Below, one piece after another: positions 8,808 through 17,417 of a stretch of DNA of 39,216 nt. A program made the translations under genes and the position numbers. Source of the stretch: Clostridiales bacterium (GTDB lineage: Bacteria > Bacillota > Clostridia > Clostridiales > Clostridiaceae); the NCBI GenBank assembly GCA_012519155.1, contig JAAYQS010000214.1, positions 1-39,216 on the forward strand, written 5' to 3'. The notes below the pieces were generated by a model, which worked only from the letters and a program-made list of their open reading frames with translations, ran no database searches and had not been told where the DNA came from. How positions within the stretch are numbered: the first letter of the stretch is position 1; each line of letters opens with the position of its first letter.

Positions 8808-10124
8808 ATGGGAAATTACAAAATATATAAAACAAAACTTAAGGGTGATGTGAAAATTCCACCATCAAAAAGTATGGCTCATAGAGCTGTTATATGTGCA
8901 GCACTTGGAAACGGAGTAAGTAGAGTCTCTAATATAGATTTGTCAGATGATATTATAGCAACTGCTGATGCTATGAGATCTCTTGGAGCTGTTATAGATA
9001 TAATTGATGAAAAAAATTCAAAGTGCAAAACATTAGAAATAAAAGGTATAAACAGTACTGAATCTAGCAACATCCGTGAATATGAAAGAGTAGTTGATTG
9101 CAATGAATCTGGTTCAACCCTTAGATTTTTAGTACCAATAAGTCTTGCTTTTGAAGGTGTAACAAGATTTGTAGGTAGAGGTAACCTTGGAAAAAGGCCT
9201 TTAGATACATATTATGATATATTTGAAAAACAGGGAATTGAATATAACTATAAAAAGGGTATATTAGATCTTGTGGTAAGTGGTATGCTAAAATCTGATA
9301 CTTTTGAAGTAAGTGGTAATGTAAGTTCGCAATTTATTACAGGACTTTTATTTACGCTTCCACTTTTAGAAGGTGATTCTAAAATAGTAATAACAACTAA
9401 TCTTGAATCAAAAGGATATATTGATTTAACATTAAGCGCTATGAAGGATTTTGGAATAGAAGTTATTAATAAGAACTATAAAGAATTTATTATAAAAGGA
9501 AATCAAAAATATAAAAGTAGAGATTACAGGGTCGAGGGAGATTACTCGCAAGGAGCATTTTTCTTATGTGCAGATGCTATTGGAAATGAAGTTAAGGTGC
9601 AAGATTTAAAGAAAGATTCTCTTCAAGGGGATAAAGAGGTTATAGACATTTTAAGAAGAATGGGTGTGGTTTTAGAGAGAGATAAAGATACAGTATCAGG
9701 CAAGGTTAGAAGAACTAAAGCTACTGTTATTGATGGTTCACAATGCCCTGATATTATTCCAGAGGTATCTCTTGTTGCAGCATTAAGTAAAGGTACAACT
9801 GAAGTTATAAATGCAGGAAGACTTAGAATAAAAGAATGTGATAGACTTAATGCAATAGCAGTAGAGCTTAATAAACTTGGGGCTAAAATTACTGAAAAAG
9901 AAGATGGACTTATAATTGAAGGAGTACCAGAACTCAATGGAGGAGTAGAGGTATGGAGTCACAAGGATCATAGAATTGCTATGACTTTAGCTATTGCTGC
10001 AACTGTATGCAAAGAACCAATTATATTAAAAGATTATGAGTGCGTTTCAAAATCATATCCACATTTCTTTGAAGATTATAAAAGCATAGGAGGTAAATTC
10101 GATGAGTGGAGTTTGGGGGAATAA
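8808..10124 (+). CDS. aroA: 3-phosphoshikimate 1-carboxyvinyltransferase (EPSP synthase)
   Basis: This enzyme transfers the enolpyruvyl group of PEP to shikimate-3-phosphate, the step before chorismate synthase. The 438 residues form the usual two-domain inside-out barrel. Visible signatures are PPSKSMAHRAVI near the N-terminus (substrate-binding lysine and serine), SGSTLRFLVP near 98-107, and RIKECDRLNAIA late in the protein, the family's RxKExDR motif. The C-terminal HKDHRIAMTLAIA helix is present. It begins five bases after the aroB stop and overlaps aroC by 23 bases, which implies translational coupling inside the aromatic operon. Confidence 0.97.
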   Translation: MGNYKIYKTKLKGDVKIPPSKSMAHRAVICAALGNGVSRVSNIDLSDDIIATADAMRSLGAVIDIIDEKNSKCKTLEIKGINSTESSNIREYERVVDCNESGSTLRFLVPISLAFEGVTRFVGRGNLGKRPLDTYYDIFEKQGIEYNYKKGILDLVVSGMLKSDTFEVSGNVSSQFITGLLFTLPLLEGDSKIVITTNLESKGYIDLTLSAMKDFGIEVINKNYKEFIIKGNQKYKSRDYRVEGDYSQGAFFLCADAIGNEVKVQDLKKDSLQGDKEVIDILRRMGVVLERDKDTVSGKVRRTKATVIDGSQCPDIIPEVSLVAALSKGTTEVINAGRLRIKECDRLNAIAVELNKLGAKITEKEDGLIIEGVPELNGGVEVWSHKDHRIAMTLAIAATVCKEPIILKDYECVSKSYPHFFEDYKSIGGKFDEWSLGE

Positions 10125-11199
10125 TATAAAGGTATCTATTTTTGGAGAATCACATGGAACTGGAATAGGTATAACAATAGATGGACTTCCATCAGGAGTA
10201 GATATAGATTTAGATAAAGTATATGAAGAAATGAAAAGGAGAGCACCAGGAAAAAGTCCTTTATCAACAGCTAGAAATGAAAAAGATATGCCTGAAATTT
10301 TAAGTGGTTTCTTTGAAGGCAAGACTACAGGAACTCCTCTTTGTGGTGTAATAAGAAATGGTGATACTCGTTCAAAGGATTATGGAAAATTAAAATCGTT
10401 AATGAGACCAGGTCATGCTGATTATACTGGAAAAATAAGATATGCTGGTTTTAATGATTATAGAGGTGGTGGCCATTTTTCAGGTAGAATCACAGCACCA
10501 CTAGTATTTGCAGGAGCTATATGTAAACAGGTCTTAGAAAAAAAAGGTATTTATATAGGTGCTCATATTAAATCAATAAAGGATGTTAATGATGAACCCT
10601 TTGATTTTACAAATATAACAAAAGAAGAATTGTTATCACTTAGGAATAATGAACTTCCTCTTATAAATAAGTCAAAAGAAGATGAAATGAGAAATACTAT
10701 TATTGAGGCTAAAAAAGATGGTAATTCAGTAGGTGGTAGAATTGAATGTGCAGTAATTGGCATGGAAGCAGGATATGGAAGTCCATATTTTGATTCAGTA
10801 GAATCTACCCTTTCACATCTTTTATTTTCAGTACCAGCAGTTAAGGGTGTAGAATTTGGAATAGGATTTGATATTACTAAACTTTATGGATCTGAAAGTA
10901 ATGATGATTTTTATTATGATAATAATGGAAATGTAAAAACTAAAACAAATAATAACGGTGGTATATTAGGTGGTATTACAAGTGGAATGCCTATAGTTTT
11001 TAATGTTGGAATAAAACCAACACCATCAATAAGTAAAGAGCAGGATACTGTAAATGTAGAAACAAAAAAAGATGAAAAACTAGTTATTGAAGGAAGGCAT
11101 GATCCTTGTATAGTTCAAAGAGCAGTACCTGTAATTGAAGCTGTTACAGCAATTGGAATTCTTGATTTAATAAAGGAGAGAGATGGATGGCGTCTTTAG
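10102..11199 (+). CDS. aroC: Chorismate synthase
   Basis: This enzyme makes chorismate from EPSP by 1,4-elimination, using reduced FMN. The N-terminal signature GESHGTGIG is at residues 14-22. The second signature RPGHADYTGKIRYAG and the following DYRGGGHFSGR segment are complete, as is the third family motif ending GRHDPCIVQRAVPV near the C-terminus. Length is 365 residues, normal for the family. The chosen ATG follows AGGAGGTAAATTCG inside the end of aroA, and the 3' end overlaps pheA by 13 bases. A flavin reductase is not encoded nearby, so the monofunctional enzyme must get FMNH2 from elsewhere. Confidence 0.97.
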   Translation: MSGVWGNNIKVSIFGESHGTGIGITIDGLPSGVDIDLDKVYEEMKRRAPGKSPLSTARNEKDMPEILSGFFEGKTTGTPLCGVIRNGDTRSKDYGKLKSLMRPGHADYTGKIRYAGFNDYRGGGHFSGRITAPLVFAGAICKQVLEKKGIYIGAHIKSIKDVNDEPFDFTNITKEELLSLRNNELPLINKSKEDEMRNTIIEAKKDGNSVGGRIECAVIGMEAGYGSPYFDSVESTLSHLLFSVPAVKGVEFGIGFDITKLYGSESNDDFYYDNNGNVKTKTNNNGGILGGITSGMPIVFNVGIKPTPSISKEQDTVNVETKKDEKLVIEGRHDPCIVQRAVPVIEAVTAIGILDLIKERDGWRL

Positions 11200-12323
11200 A
11201 AGAAAGTAGAAAAAAAATAGATGCAATTGATAAGGAACTTGTTTCACTATTTGAAAAGAGAATGAATGTTGTATTAGATGTAGCGAGATACAAAAAGGAG
11301 AATAAGTTACCTGTTTTTCAAGGAAATAGGGAAGAAGAAGTTTTAAAGAAAGCTGTAGACAATTTAGATGACAAGGATTATGCAAAAGAAGCTAAAGAAT
11401 TTTTAAATTCCATTATGGAAATAAGCAGAGGCCTTCAAAAGAGAAAAATTGAAAGTCAAGATAATAACATGGAATTTGATATAAAATTAGACAATATAGA
11501 TTTAGATGCTAAGGTTGGATTTCAAGGAGTACCTGGGGCGTTTTCTGAGGAAGCACTAATAAAAATATTTGGTGAAGATAGCAATAGATTTTCTTACGAA
11601 GAATTTGAAGATGTATTTGAAGCTATTGAAAATGATGAAATAAAATATGGAGTGCTTCCTATAGAAAATTCATCAACAGGTGCAATATCTAAAGTAATGG
11701 ACCTTTTGAAAAAATATGATTTTCATATTTTAGCTGAAGAAACTATAAAAATAAATCAGCATTTAATGGGTATAAAAGGAACAAAGCTTGAAGATATTAA
11801 AGAAGTATATTCACATGCCCAAGGAATTGAGCAAAGTAGTGAATTTTTAAAACAATATAATTGGAAACTTATTCCTTTTCATAATACAGCAACAAGTGCA
11901 AAGTTTGTAAAGGATACTGGTGATAAGAGTAAGGCTGCAATTGCAGGAATAAGATCTGCAAAAATATATGATTTAGAAATAATAGAAGAATGTATAAATA
12001 CATTGAAAGATAATACTACTAGATTTGTTGTAATTGGAAAAGAATTAGTGGTTCCTAAAAATGCAGATAAAGTTAGTGTTGCTTTTACAGTTGAAAATAA
12101 ATCAGGGAAGCTTTTTAATATTTTAAGGTATTTTGCTGAAAATAACATAAACATGATAAAAATTGAATCAAGACCAATGAAAGATGCTCCATGGTCATAT
12201 TTGTTCTATGTAGCATTTGAGGGTTCAATAGAAAGTAATGAGGCAAAGAAGGCATTAGAACTTATAAAAAATAGTTCAGAATATTTTAGGCTTTTAGGTG
12301 CATATAAAAATGCAATTGAATAA
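11187..12323 (+). CDS. pheA: Bifunctional chorismate mutase / prephenate dehydratase (P-protein)
   Basis: This enzyme isomerises chorismate to prephenate and then makes phenylpyruvate, committing carbon to phenylalanine. Residues 1-90 are an AroQ-type chorismate mutase (RKKIDAIDKELVSLFEKRM, then VARYKKENKLPV). Residues 105-285 are the dehydratase, with GFQGVPGAFSEEA, PIENSSTGAI and the catalytic TRFVVIG segment. The last 80 residues form an ACT domain, with NKSGKLFNIL and the family's IESRPMKDAPWSYLFYV motif, the usual site of phenylalanine feedback. It overlaps aroC by 13 bases and has AAGGAGAG before its ATG. At 378 residues it is complete. Confidence 0.96.
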   Translation: MASLEESRKKIDAIDKELVSLFEKRMNVVLDVARYKKENKLPVFQGNREEEVLKKAVDNLDDKDYAKEAKEFLNSIMEISRGLQKRKIESQDNNMEFDIKLDNIDLDAKVGFQGVPGAFSEEALIKIFGEDSNRFSYEEFEDVFEAIENDEIKYGVLPIENSSTGAISKVMDLLKKYDFHILAEETIKINQHLMGIKGTKLEDIKEVYSHAQGIEQSSEFLKQYNWKLIPFHNTATSAKFVKDTGDKSKAAIAGIRSAKIYDLEIIEECINTLKDNTTRFVVIGKELVVPKNADKVSVAFTVENKSGKLFNILRYFAENNINMIKIESRPMKDAPWSYLFYVAFEGSIESNEAKKALELIKNSSEYFRLLGAYKNAIE

Positions 12324-12335
12324 GGAGAAATAGAT

Positions 12336-13148
12336 ATGGAATTTTACGGTTTAATTGGCGAAAAGCTAGGACACAGCCTTTCACCTGTAATTCACAAGAG
12401 AGTATTCGAACTTTTAGGAATTGAAGGAGCATACAAGCTTTTTCCTATTCCAAAGGAAGATATAAAATATTATGGTAAGTCTTTAAAGGTATTAGGCATA
12501 AAAGGTGTTAATGTAACAATTCCTTATAAGCAAGAAGTAATGAAGGAACTTGACTTTATTTCTGATGAGGCATCAAAAATAGGTGCTGTTAACACTATAT
12601 TGCTAAAGGACAATAAGCTATATGGTTATAATTCAGATTATTTTGGTTTTGGAATGCTTCTTGATAATAATAATATAAAAGTCAAAGACAATGTAGTAGT
12701 TGTAATGGGAAATGGTGGAGCAGCTAAAGCATTACTTCAATATATTTTAGATAATAATCCTAAAAAATTATATTTAGTTACGAGAAATAAAGATTCAGTT
12801 AAAAAATCAGATATTAAGGAAGGAATAGACTTAATAGATTATGAAGAATTAAAAAATGTAAAAGGTGATGTATTAGTAAATTCAACACCTGTTGGTATGT
12901 ATCCTAATGTTTCAAAATCAGTAGTATCTGAAGATATTATTAAAAATTTCGATTCCTTAGTTGATATTGTATATAATCCTAAGTGTACTGAATTTATGAA
13001 AATTGGACAACAATTAGGGAAAAAAGTGTGTAATGGCTTGTATATGCTTGTTGGGCAAGCTATTAAATCACAGGAAATATGGCAGGATAAAAAAATTGAA
13101 AAAGAAATAATTGATAAAATATATGAAGAAATAGAAAAAGAATTTTAA
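12336..13148 (+). CDS. aroE: Shikimate dehydrogenase
   Basis: This enzyme reduces 3-dehydroshikimate to shikimate with NADPH. The substrate-binding N-terminal half has SLSPVIHK, NVTIPYKQEVM with the catalytic lysine, and a GAVNT segment. The Rossmann half shows the dinucleotide loop GNGGAAKALL and a VTRN strand end consistent with NADPH preference. The C-terminal GLYMLVGQA helix with its conserved glutamine is present. At 270 residues it matches the AroE class rather than the longer YdiB forms. It starts 12 bases after pheA at an ATG preceded by AAGGAGAAATAG, and ends 18 bases before the chosen aroK start. Confidence 0.96.
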   Translation: MEFYGLIGEKLGHSLSPVIHKRVFELLGIEGAYKLFPIPKEDIKYYGKSLKVLGIKGVNVTIPYKQEVMKELDFISDEASKIGAVNTILLKDNKLYGYNSDYFGFGMLLDNNNIKVKDNVVVVMGNGGAAKALLQYILDNNPKKLYLVTRNKDSVKKSDIKEGIDLIDYEELKNVKGDVLVNSTPVGMYPNVSKSVVSEDIIKNFDSLVDIVYNPKCTEFMKIGQQLGKKVCNGLYMLVGQAIKSQEIWQDKKIEKEIIDKIYEEIEKEF

Positions 13149-13166
13149 CCTTTGGAGGAAATAGAA

Positions 13167-13673
13167 TTGAAGGATAAGGTAGTTTTAATTGGGATGCCTG
13201 GCTGTGGAAAAACTACAATTGGCAAAGTGCTTGCAACAGATTTAAATTATAATTTTTTTGATATGGATGACTATATTGAAGAAATAGCTCAAAAAAGTAT
13301 TAAAGAGCTTTTTGAGGAAGGAGAAGAGTATTTTAGGGAATGGGAGACAAAAGCTTGTAAAGAACTTGTTTGTAAAAAGAAATGTATAATTTCATCAGGT
13401 GGCGGTGTAATAAAAAAGGACATTAATATTGATATACTAAAAGAAAATTGTATCATTGTATTTGTAAATAGACCTATAGAAAATATAGTAGAAGACGTTG
13501 ATGTAGCATCACGACCTCTTTTAAAGGACGGTAAAGAAAAAATATATAAACTTTTTGATGAGAGATATGATAAGTATAAAAAAGCTTGCCATATAGAGAT
13601 AAAAAATGAGGGATATTTAAAGGATACATTAACTGAAATAGAAAAAAGTTTAAAGGATCTTTTAAAAAAATAA
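13167..13673 (+). CDS. aroK: Shikimate kinase
   Basis: This small kinase phosphorylates shikimate at O3. The Walker A loop is GMPGCGKTT near residues 8-16. The shikimate-binding DMDDYIE, FREWE and SSGGGVI segments follow in order, and ASRPLL marks the lid. I chose the TTG at 13167 (protein beginning MKDKVVLIG) because GGAGG at 13154-13158 lies eight bases before it. An in-frame TTG at 13152 would overlap that ribosome site and add five residues foreign to the family. The protein is then about 168 residues, normal for AroK/AroL. It sits between aroE and aroQ in the operon. Confidence 0.94.
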   Translation: MKDKVVLIGMPGCGKTTIGKVLATDLNYNFFDMDDYIEEIAQKSIKELFEEGEEYFREWETKACKELVCKKKCIISSGGGVIKKDINIDILKENCIIVFVNRPIENIVEDVDVASRPLLKDGKEKIYKLFDERYDKYKKACHIEIKNEGYLKDTLTEIEKSLKDLLKK

Positions 13674-13702
13674 CGTATTAGTTAAAGTTTCGAGGTGTAA
13701 TA

Positions 13703-14143
13703 ATGAAGATAATGGTAATAAATGGACCTAACCTTAATATGTTAGGTGTTAGAGAAAAAAATATATATGGAACAAAGGATTTTACTGATGTATGCAAATA
13801 TATTCAAAATGAAGGAGAAAAAAGAGGACATGAAATGACACTTCTTCAAAGCAATTTAGAAGGAGAAATAATAAACTTCATTCAAAAAGCTTATTATGAA
13901 AAATATGATGGTATAGTAATTAATCCTGGAGCATATACACATTATAGCTATGCTATACATGATGCAATAAAGGGAGTAAGTATACCAACAGTAGAAGTAC
14001 ATATTTCTAATGTGCATACACGTGAAGATTTTAGAAGAGTATCAGTTACAGCACCAGCATGTATAGGTCAAATGTGTGGCTTTGGAGAATTTGGATATGT
14101 TCTTGCAATTGAAGCTCTTGAAAATTATGTGAAGAATAATTAG
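13703..14143 (+). CDS. aroQ: 3-dehydroquinate dehydratase, type II
   Basis: This enzyme dehydrates 3-dehydroquinate to 3-dehydroshikimate by the type II (anti-elimination) route. It has the family's flexible lid INGPNLNMLGVREKNIYG with catalytic arginine and tyrosine. INPGAYTHYSYAIHDAI, VEVHISN with catalytic histidine, and HTREDFRRVS follow. The 146 residues form the flavodoxin-like subunit that assembles as a dodecamer in studied homologues. The ATG follows CGAGGTG. It is the only dehydroquinase in the window; no type I AroD is seen. It ends 16 bases before tyrA. Confidence 0.96.
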   Translation: MKIMVINGPNLNMLGVREKNIYGTKDFTDVCKYIQNEGEKRGHEMTLLQSNLEGEIINFIQKAYYEKYDGIVINPGAYTHYSYAIHDAIKGVSIPTVEVHISNVHTREDFRRVSVTAPACIGQMCGFGEFGYVLAIEALENYVKNN

Positions 14144-14159
14144 TAGGGGGTAAGTGTTA

Positions 14160-14996
14160 ATGAATATAGTAATTGTAGGCCTTGGTGTTGTTGGCGGTTC
14201 ATTTGCAATGGCTCTTAAGGATGCAGGGTATACAGATGTTTATGGAATTGATGTTAATGAAGAAACATTAAAAAAAGCAAAAGAAAGAGAACTTATAAAA
14301 GAAGGAAGCAGAACAGGAAAAGAGCTTCTTAAAAATGCTGACTTAACAATAATTTCTATATATCCAAAGCTAGTTAAAAATTTCGTGGAAGATAATAAAG
14401 ATTATTTTAAAAAAGGATCTATTATTACAGATGCTACAGGTATTAAAGGAATGTTTATTAATGACATTATTAAAATATTACCAAGAGATATAGATTTTGT
14501 TTTTGGACACCCTATGGCAGGAAGAGAAAAAAAAGGAATAGATTTTGCAAGTAGTGAGGTCTTTAAGGGAGCAAATTATATAATAACTCCTATTTCTCGA
14601 AATAAAGAAGAAAATATAAAAAAGATAGAAGATTTAGCTAAAAGTATTGGTTTTAAAAGAGTAAAAAGGATAACACCAGAATTTCATGATGAAATGATAG
14701 GATATACATCTCAACTTCCACATGCTATTGCAGTTGCACTTATAAATAGTGATGAAGAGGGAAGAGAAACAGGAAGCTTTATTGGAGATAGTTATAGGGA
14801 TTTAACTAGAATTGCTAATATAAATGAAGATTTATGGAGCGAACTTTTTCTTGGAAACAAAGATAATCTTTTAAAAGCCATAACAAATTTTGAATTAGAA
14901 CTTGATTTTATAAAGAAGGCTATGTATTCAAATGATAAGGAAGCACTTAAAAAGTTATTTGTAAAATCAACTAAGAGAAGAGAAAAACTTGATTAA
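14160..14996 (+). CDS. tyrA: Prephenate dehydrogenase without an ACT domain
   Basis: This enzyme oxidatively decarboxylates prephenate to 4-hydroxyphenylpyruvate for tyrosine. The Rossmann loop VGLGVVGGSFA is at the extreme N-terminus. The catalytic/structural HPMAGREKKGID motif lies near residue 120, followed by the helical dimerisation domain (QLPHAIAVAL, SFIGDSYRDLTRIA). The protein stops at about 278 residues, right after that domain. It thus lacks the C-terminal ACT domain of Bacillus TyrA, and feedback control, if any, must work differently. I chose ATG 14160 over GTG 14154 because AGGGGG at 14145-14150 is properly spaced only for the ATG. It overlaps the next gene by eight bases. Confidence 0.93.
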   Translation: MNIVIVGLGVVGGSFAMALKDAGYTDVYGIDVNEETLKKAKERELIKEGSRTGKELLKNADLTIISIYPKLVKNFVEDNKDYFKKGSIITDATGIKGMFINDIIKILPRDIDFVFGHPMAGREKKGIDFASSEVFKGANYIITPISRNKEENIKKIEDLAKSIGFKRVKRITPEFHDEMIGYTSQLPHAIAVALINSDEEGRETGSFIGDSYRDLTRIANINEDLWSELFLGNKDNLLKAITNFELELDFIKKAMYSNDKEALKKLFVKSTKRREKLD

Positions 14997-15957
14997 TATA
15001 GAGGAAAAATCAAAAAGATTAGATTATTTTGATTTATCTAGGGGAATTGCCATAATTTTAGTAATGCTTGGTCATATATATAAAAATGAATCAAACATTA
15101 TACGAATATGGCTTTACTCATTTCATCTTCCTATATTTTTTATTATTTCAGGAAGTTTAGCACAATATTTTTCTTATAAAAAGTATACTGTAAAAGAATA
15201 TTTTACGAAAAAGTTAAAAAATCTTTTTGTACCATATATTATTTTTTCTTTTATAAACGCAGTTTTATATTTGTTATATTCATATTTATTAGATGATTTT
15301 TCTAAGGAGCTAATATATAGTACTGTTATTAAGATTATTACGTTAAGGGGTTTATGTGGTACTTGGTTCCTGCCATGTCTTTTTGGATGTGAAATGCTAT
15401 TTTTTATTTTAAATAAAATTTTCAAGGAAGAAAGATATGTAAAATTTATTATATTGTGTTTGTTTATTTTTTCTTTTTCTAATATGTTTAGTGAAGATTC
15501 ATTAATGTGTGTATTTATAAGAATTTTTACTGCTACAGGATTTTTTGCAGTTGGATATTACATGTATAACTTTATAGAAAAGGTAAAATCTAAGACAAGC
15601 TACATTTTATTATTACTGATTTTAAATATTATAATGACAATTTATAATGGACATGTTGAGATATATCTTATTCTATATAAAAATCCATTAATTTATGTAA
15701 TAAATAGTATAATAGGTTCTTTTATGGTTATTTTATTATGTAAAAAAATAAAAAAACAAAAGTTTCTTAGTTTTATGGGAAGAAATTCACTTATTGTTTT
15801 AGTAACTCATTTTATTATTGTAAATATGCTTATTACAATATATTTAAAGACATTAGGAAGTATAAATGAATATGTAGATGGGTTTATTATTCTTATAATA
15901 TCAATTTTTATAGAAATCATAGTGATAAAAGTATATAATAAATTTTTAAAGAGATAA
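14989..15957 (+). CDS. Membrane acyltransferase, acyltransferase-3 (OafA/WecH-like) family
   Basis: This is a 322-residue integral membrane protein with about ten hydrophobic helices. The N-terminal motif DYFDLSRGIAIILVMLGH (about 12-29) is typical of acyltransferase-3 proteins, with the presumed catalytic histidine at 29. A second conserved element, GTWFLPCLF, lies near 125-133. Members acetylate or otherwise acylate sugars, peptidoglycan or secondary metabolites at the membrane. The TTG start overlaps the tyrA stop by eight bases, with a purine-rich site (GAGAAGAG) upstream, so it is translationally coupled to the aromatic operon. Its acceptor cannot be deduced. A strong bidirectional terminator follows. 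Confidence 0.82.
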   Translation: MINIEEKSKRLDYFDLSRGIAIILVMLGHIYKNESNIIRIWLYSFHLPIFFIISGSLAQYFSYKKYTVKEYFTKKLKNLFVPYIIFSFINAVLYLLYSYLLDDFSKELIYSTVIKIITLRGLCGTWFLPCLFGCEMLFFILNKIFKEERYVKFIILCLFIFSFSNMFSEDSLMCVFIRIFTATGFFAVGYYMYNFIEKVKSKTSYILLLLILNIIMTIYNGHVEIYLILYKNPLIYVINSIIGSFMVILLCKKIKKQKFLSFMGRNSLIVLVTHFIIVNMLITIYLKTLGSINEYVDGFIILIISIFIEIIVIKVYNKFLKR

Positions 15958-15964
15958 TATTTAA

Positions 15965-16006
15965 GTAAAAGGCATTACTGTAAATTAATATAGTAATGCC
16001 TTTTAC
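15965..16006. terminator. Bidirectional terminator ending the aromatic operon
   Basis: GTAAAAGGCATTACT (15965-15979) pairs perfectly with AGTAATGCCTTTTAC (15992-16006). The A/T-rich outer arms can serve as U-runs in either direction, for the operon and for the convergent CYTH gene. Confidence 0.85.
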
Positions 16007-16540
16007 TTATTTATTTTCTTCTATTAATTCATAAATTGTTTTTGATGTTGTATCTGCCATTGTGTAACCTAAGATAGAAACTATATTTTTAAGATTTTCT
16101 TCTGAATCTGTTTCTATTTCTAAATAAGGGAAAGGACAGAAATTTGTATCATTTATATCTATTTCTACTAAACCATTTTCTAGTTTATAGCTTTCTCTAA
16201 ATTTATTAATTGATTGCTTTAATTTAAGTCCTAGAGACGAATATATTCCTTCAGCTGCTTCTTTATTATCTACGATAACTTCATTTTCTTCCATTTCTTT
16301 AAATTTACCTTGAGAAAGAAGTTTTTTAGTTGTCATATATATTGTTCTTTTGCCATCTAGAAGATTATCTACAGTTCTTATTCTTGCATATCCTCTAGAA
16401 GCAAGAAGTTTTCCATCTTCAAAATCATAAATATCATTAATTTGGTTTTCTTCTTTAACTTTCTCTGCATTATTTGCAATTAAAGTTTTTCTGATTTCAG
16501 CTACATCAATTTTGATTATCCTTGTTTCAAGTTCTTTCAT
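16007..16540 (-). CDS. CYTH-domain (triphosphate tunnel metalloenzyme) protein
   Basis: This 177-residue soluble protein matches the CYTH fold. The N-terminus ELETRI corresponds to the ExExK-type signature, with arginine in the last position. Alternating charged strands follow (YARIRT, YMTTKK, FKEMEENEVIV, KFRESYKL, GLVEIDIND, YLEIETD), lining a tunnel that binds triphosphates and divalent metal. The family includes class IV adenylate cyclases, thiamine triphosphatases and polyphosphatases. Nothing here decides among them, and most clostridial members are uncharacterised. The ATG follows AGGAGGC. It is monocistronic, with its own promoter at 16577-16605, divergent from deoD and convergent with the aro operon. 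Confidence 0.85.
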   Translation of the reverse strand: MKELETRIIKIDVAEIRKTLIANNAEKVKEENQINDIYDFEDGKLLASRGYARIRTVDNLLDGKRTIYMTTKKLLSQGKFKEMEENEVIVDNKEAAEGIYSSLGLKLKQSINKFRESYKLENGLVEIDINDTNFCPFPYLEIETDSEENLKNIVSILGYTMADTTSKTIYELIEENK

Positions 16541-16576
16541 TAAATTAATGCCTCCTATAAACTTTGTAACATTGAT

Positions 16577-16605
16577 AGTATATCATAATCATTAAAAACA
16601 AACAA
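16577..16605 (-). promoter_or_regulatory. Promoter of the CYTH gene
   Basis: On the minus strand TTGTTT, 17 bases, TATACT, about 37 bases before the start codon. Confidence 0.65.
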
Positions 16606-16616
16606 ATATTGAATAT

Positions 16617-16645
16617 ATGACTAAAATAAAGAAATGATATATAAT
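16617..16645 (+). promoter_or_regulatory. Promoter of deoD
   Basis: ATGACT, 17 bases, TATAAT, about 50 bases before deoD. The -10 is perfect and the -35 is four of six. Confidence 0.55.
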
Positions 16646-16695
16646 ATAAATAATAAATTGTTTATAAAATTATAGAGAATAAGGAGGTAATTATT

Positions 16696-17400
16696 ATGGC
16701 AAAACATTATCATATAATGGCAAATGAGGGTGATATAGCAGAAACAGTTTTATTACCAGGAGATCCTATGAGGGCAAAATTTATAGCAGAAAATTATTTA
16801 GAGAATGCTAAGTGTTATAACAAAGTAAGAGGTATGTTTGGTTTTACAGGAACATATAAAGGAAAAAGAATTTCAGTACAAGGAACAGGTATGGGAATGC
16901 CTTCTCATTCAATATATGTAGATGAATTAATTAATGTATACAAAGCCAAAAAGCTTATTAGAATAGGTTCTGCAGGCTCTATAAACAATGATGTTAATTT
17001 AAGAGATATTGTTATAGCAGAAGCTGCATCTACTAATTCAGGAATCAATAGAAGAAGGTTTAATGGAATGAATTATGCACCATGTGCTAATTTTGAACTA
17101 TTATATGCTGCATACAATAAAGCTAAAGAAAAAAATATAAATGTTAAGGTAGGGAATATACTATCATCTGATCTTTTTTATGATAATACTGGAGATTCAG
17201 TTGAATTATGGGCTGATTATGGTTGTTTGGCAGTTGAAATGGAAACAGCAGAACTTTATACACTTGCTGCAAGATATGGTGTAAAAGCATTGTCAATACT
17301 TACTATATCAGATCATATATTAAAAGGATTAGAAACCACACCAGAAGAAAGAGAAAGAACATTTACAGATATGATGGAAATAGCTCTAGAAATAGGTTAA
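16696..17400 (+). CDS. deoD: Purine nucleoside phosphorylase, DeoD type
   Basis: This enzyme phosphorolyses purine (deoxy)nucleosides to base plus (deoxy)ribose-1-phosphate in salvage. The 234 residues are standard for the hexameric bacterial class. Seen are the N-terminal [19 protein letters not shown], the phosphate-binding [20 protein letters not shown], the nucleoside-binding VEMETAELY, and ISDH with the catalytic aspartate. The ATG follows AAGGAGGT. The sortase gene starts 17 bases downstream and the AroB-like gene follows that by 37 bases, so the three are probably one transcript ending at 19322-19350, though their functions do not obviously connect. Confidence 0.96.
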   Translation: MAKHYHIMANEGDIAETVLLPGDPMRAKFIAENYLENAKCYNKVRGMFGFTGTYKGKRISVQGTGMGMPSHSIYVDELINVYKAKKLIRIGSAGSINNDVNLRDIVIAEAASTNSGINRRRFNGMNYAPCANFELLYAAYNKAKEKNINVKVGNILSSDLFYDNTGDSVELWADYGCLAVEMETAELYTLAARYGVKALSILTISDHILKGLETTPEERERTFTDMMEIALEIG

Positions 17401-17417
17401 TTTAAGAGGAATAATAA

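Noticed and set aside
13152-13166. Upstream TTG start for aroK
   Set aside because: It overlaps the GGAGG that serves the TTG at 13167.
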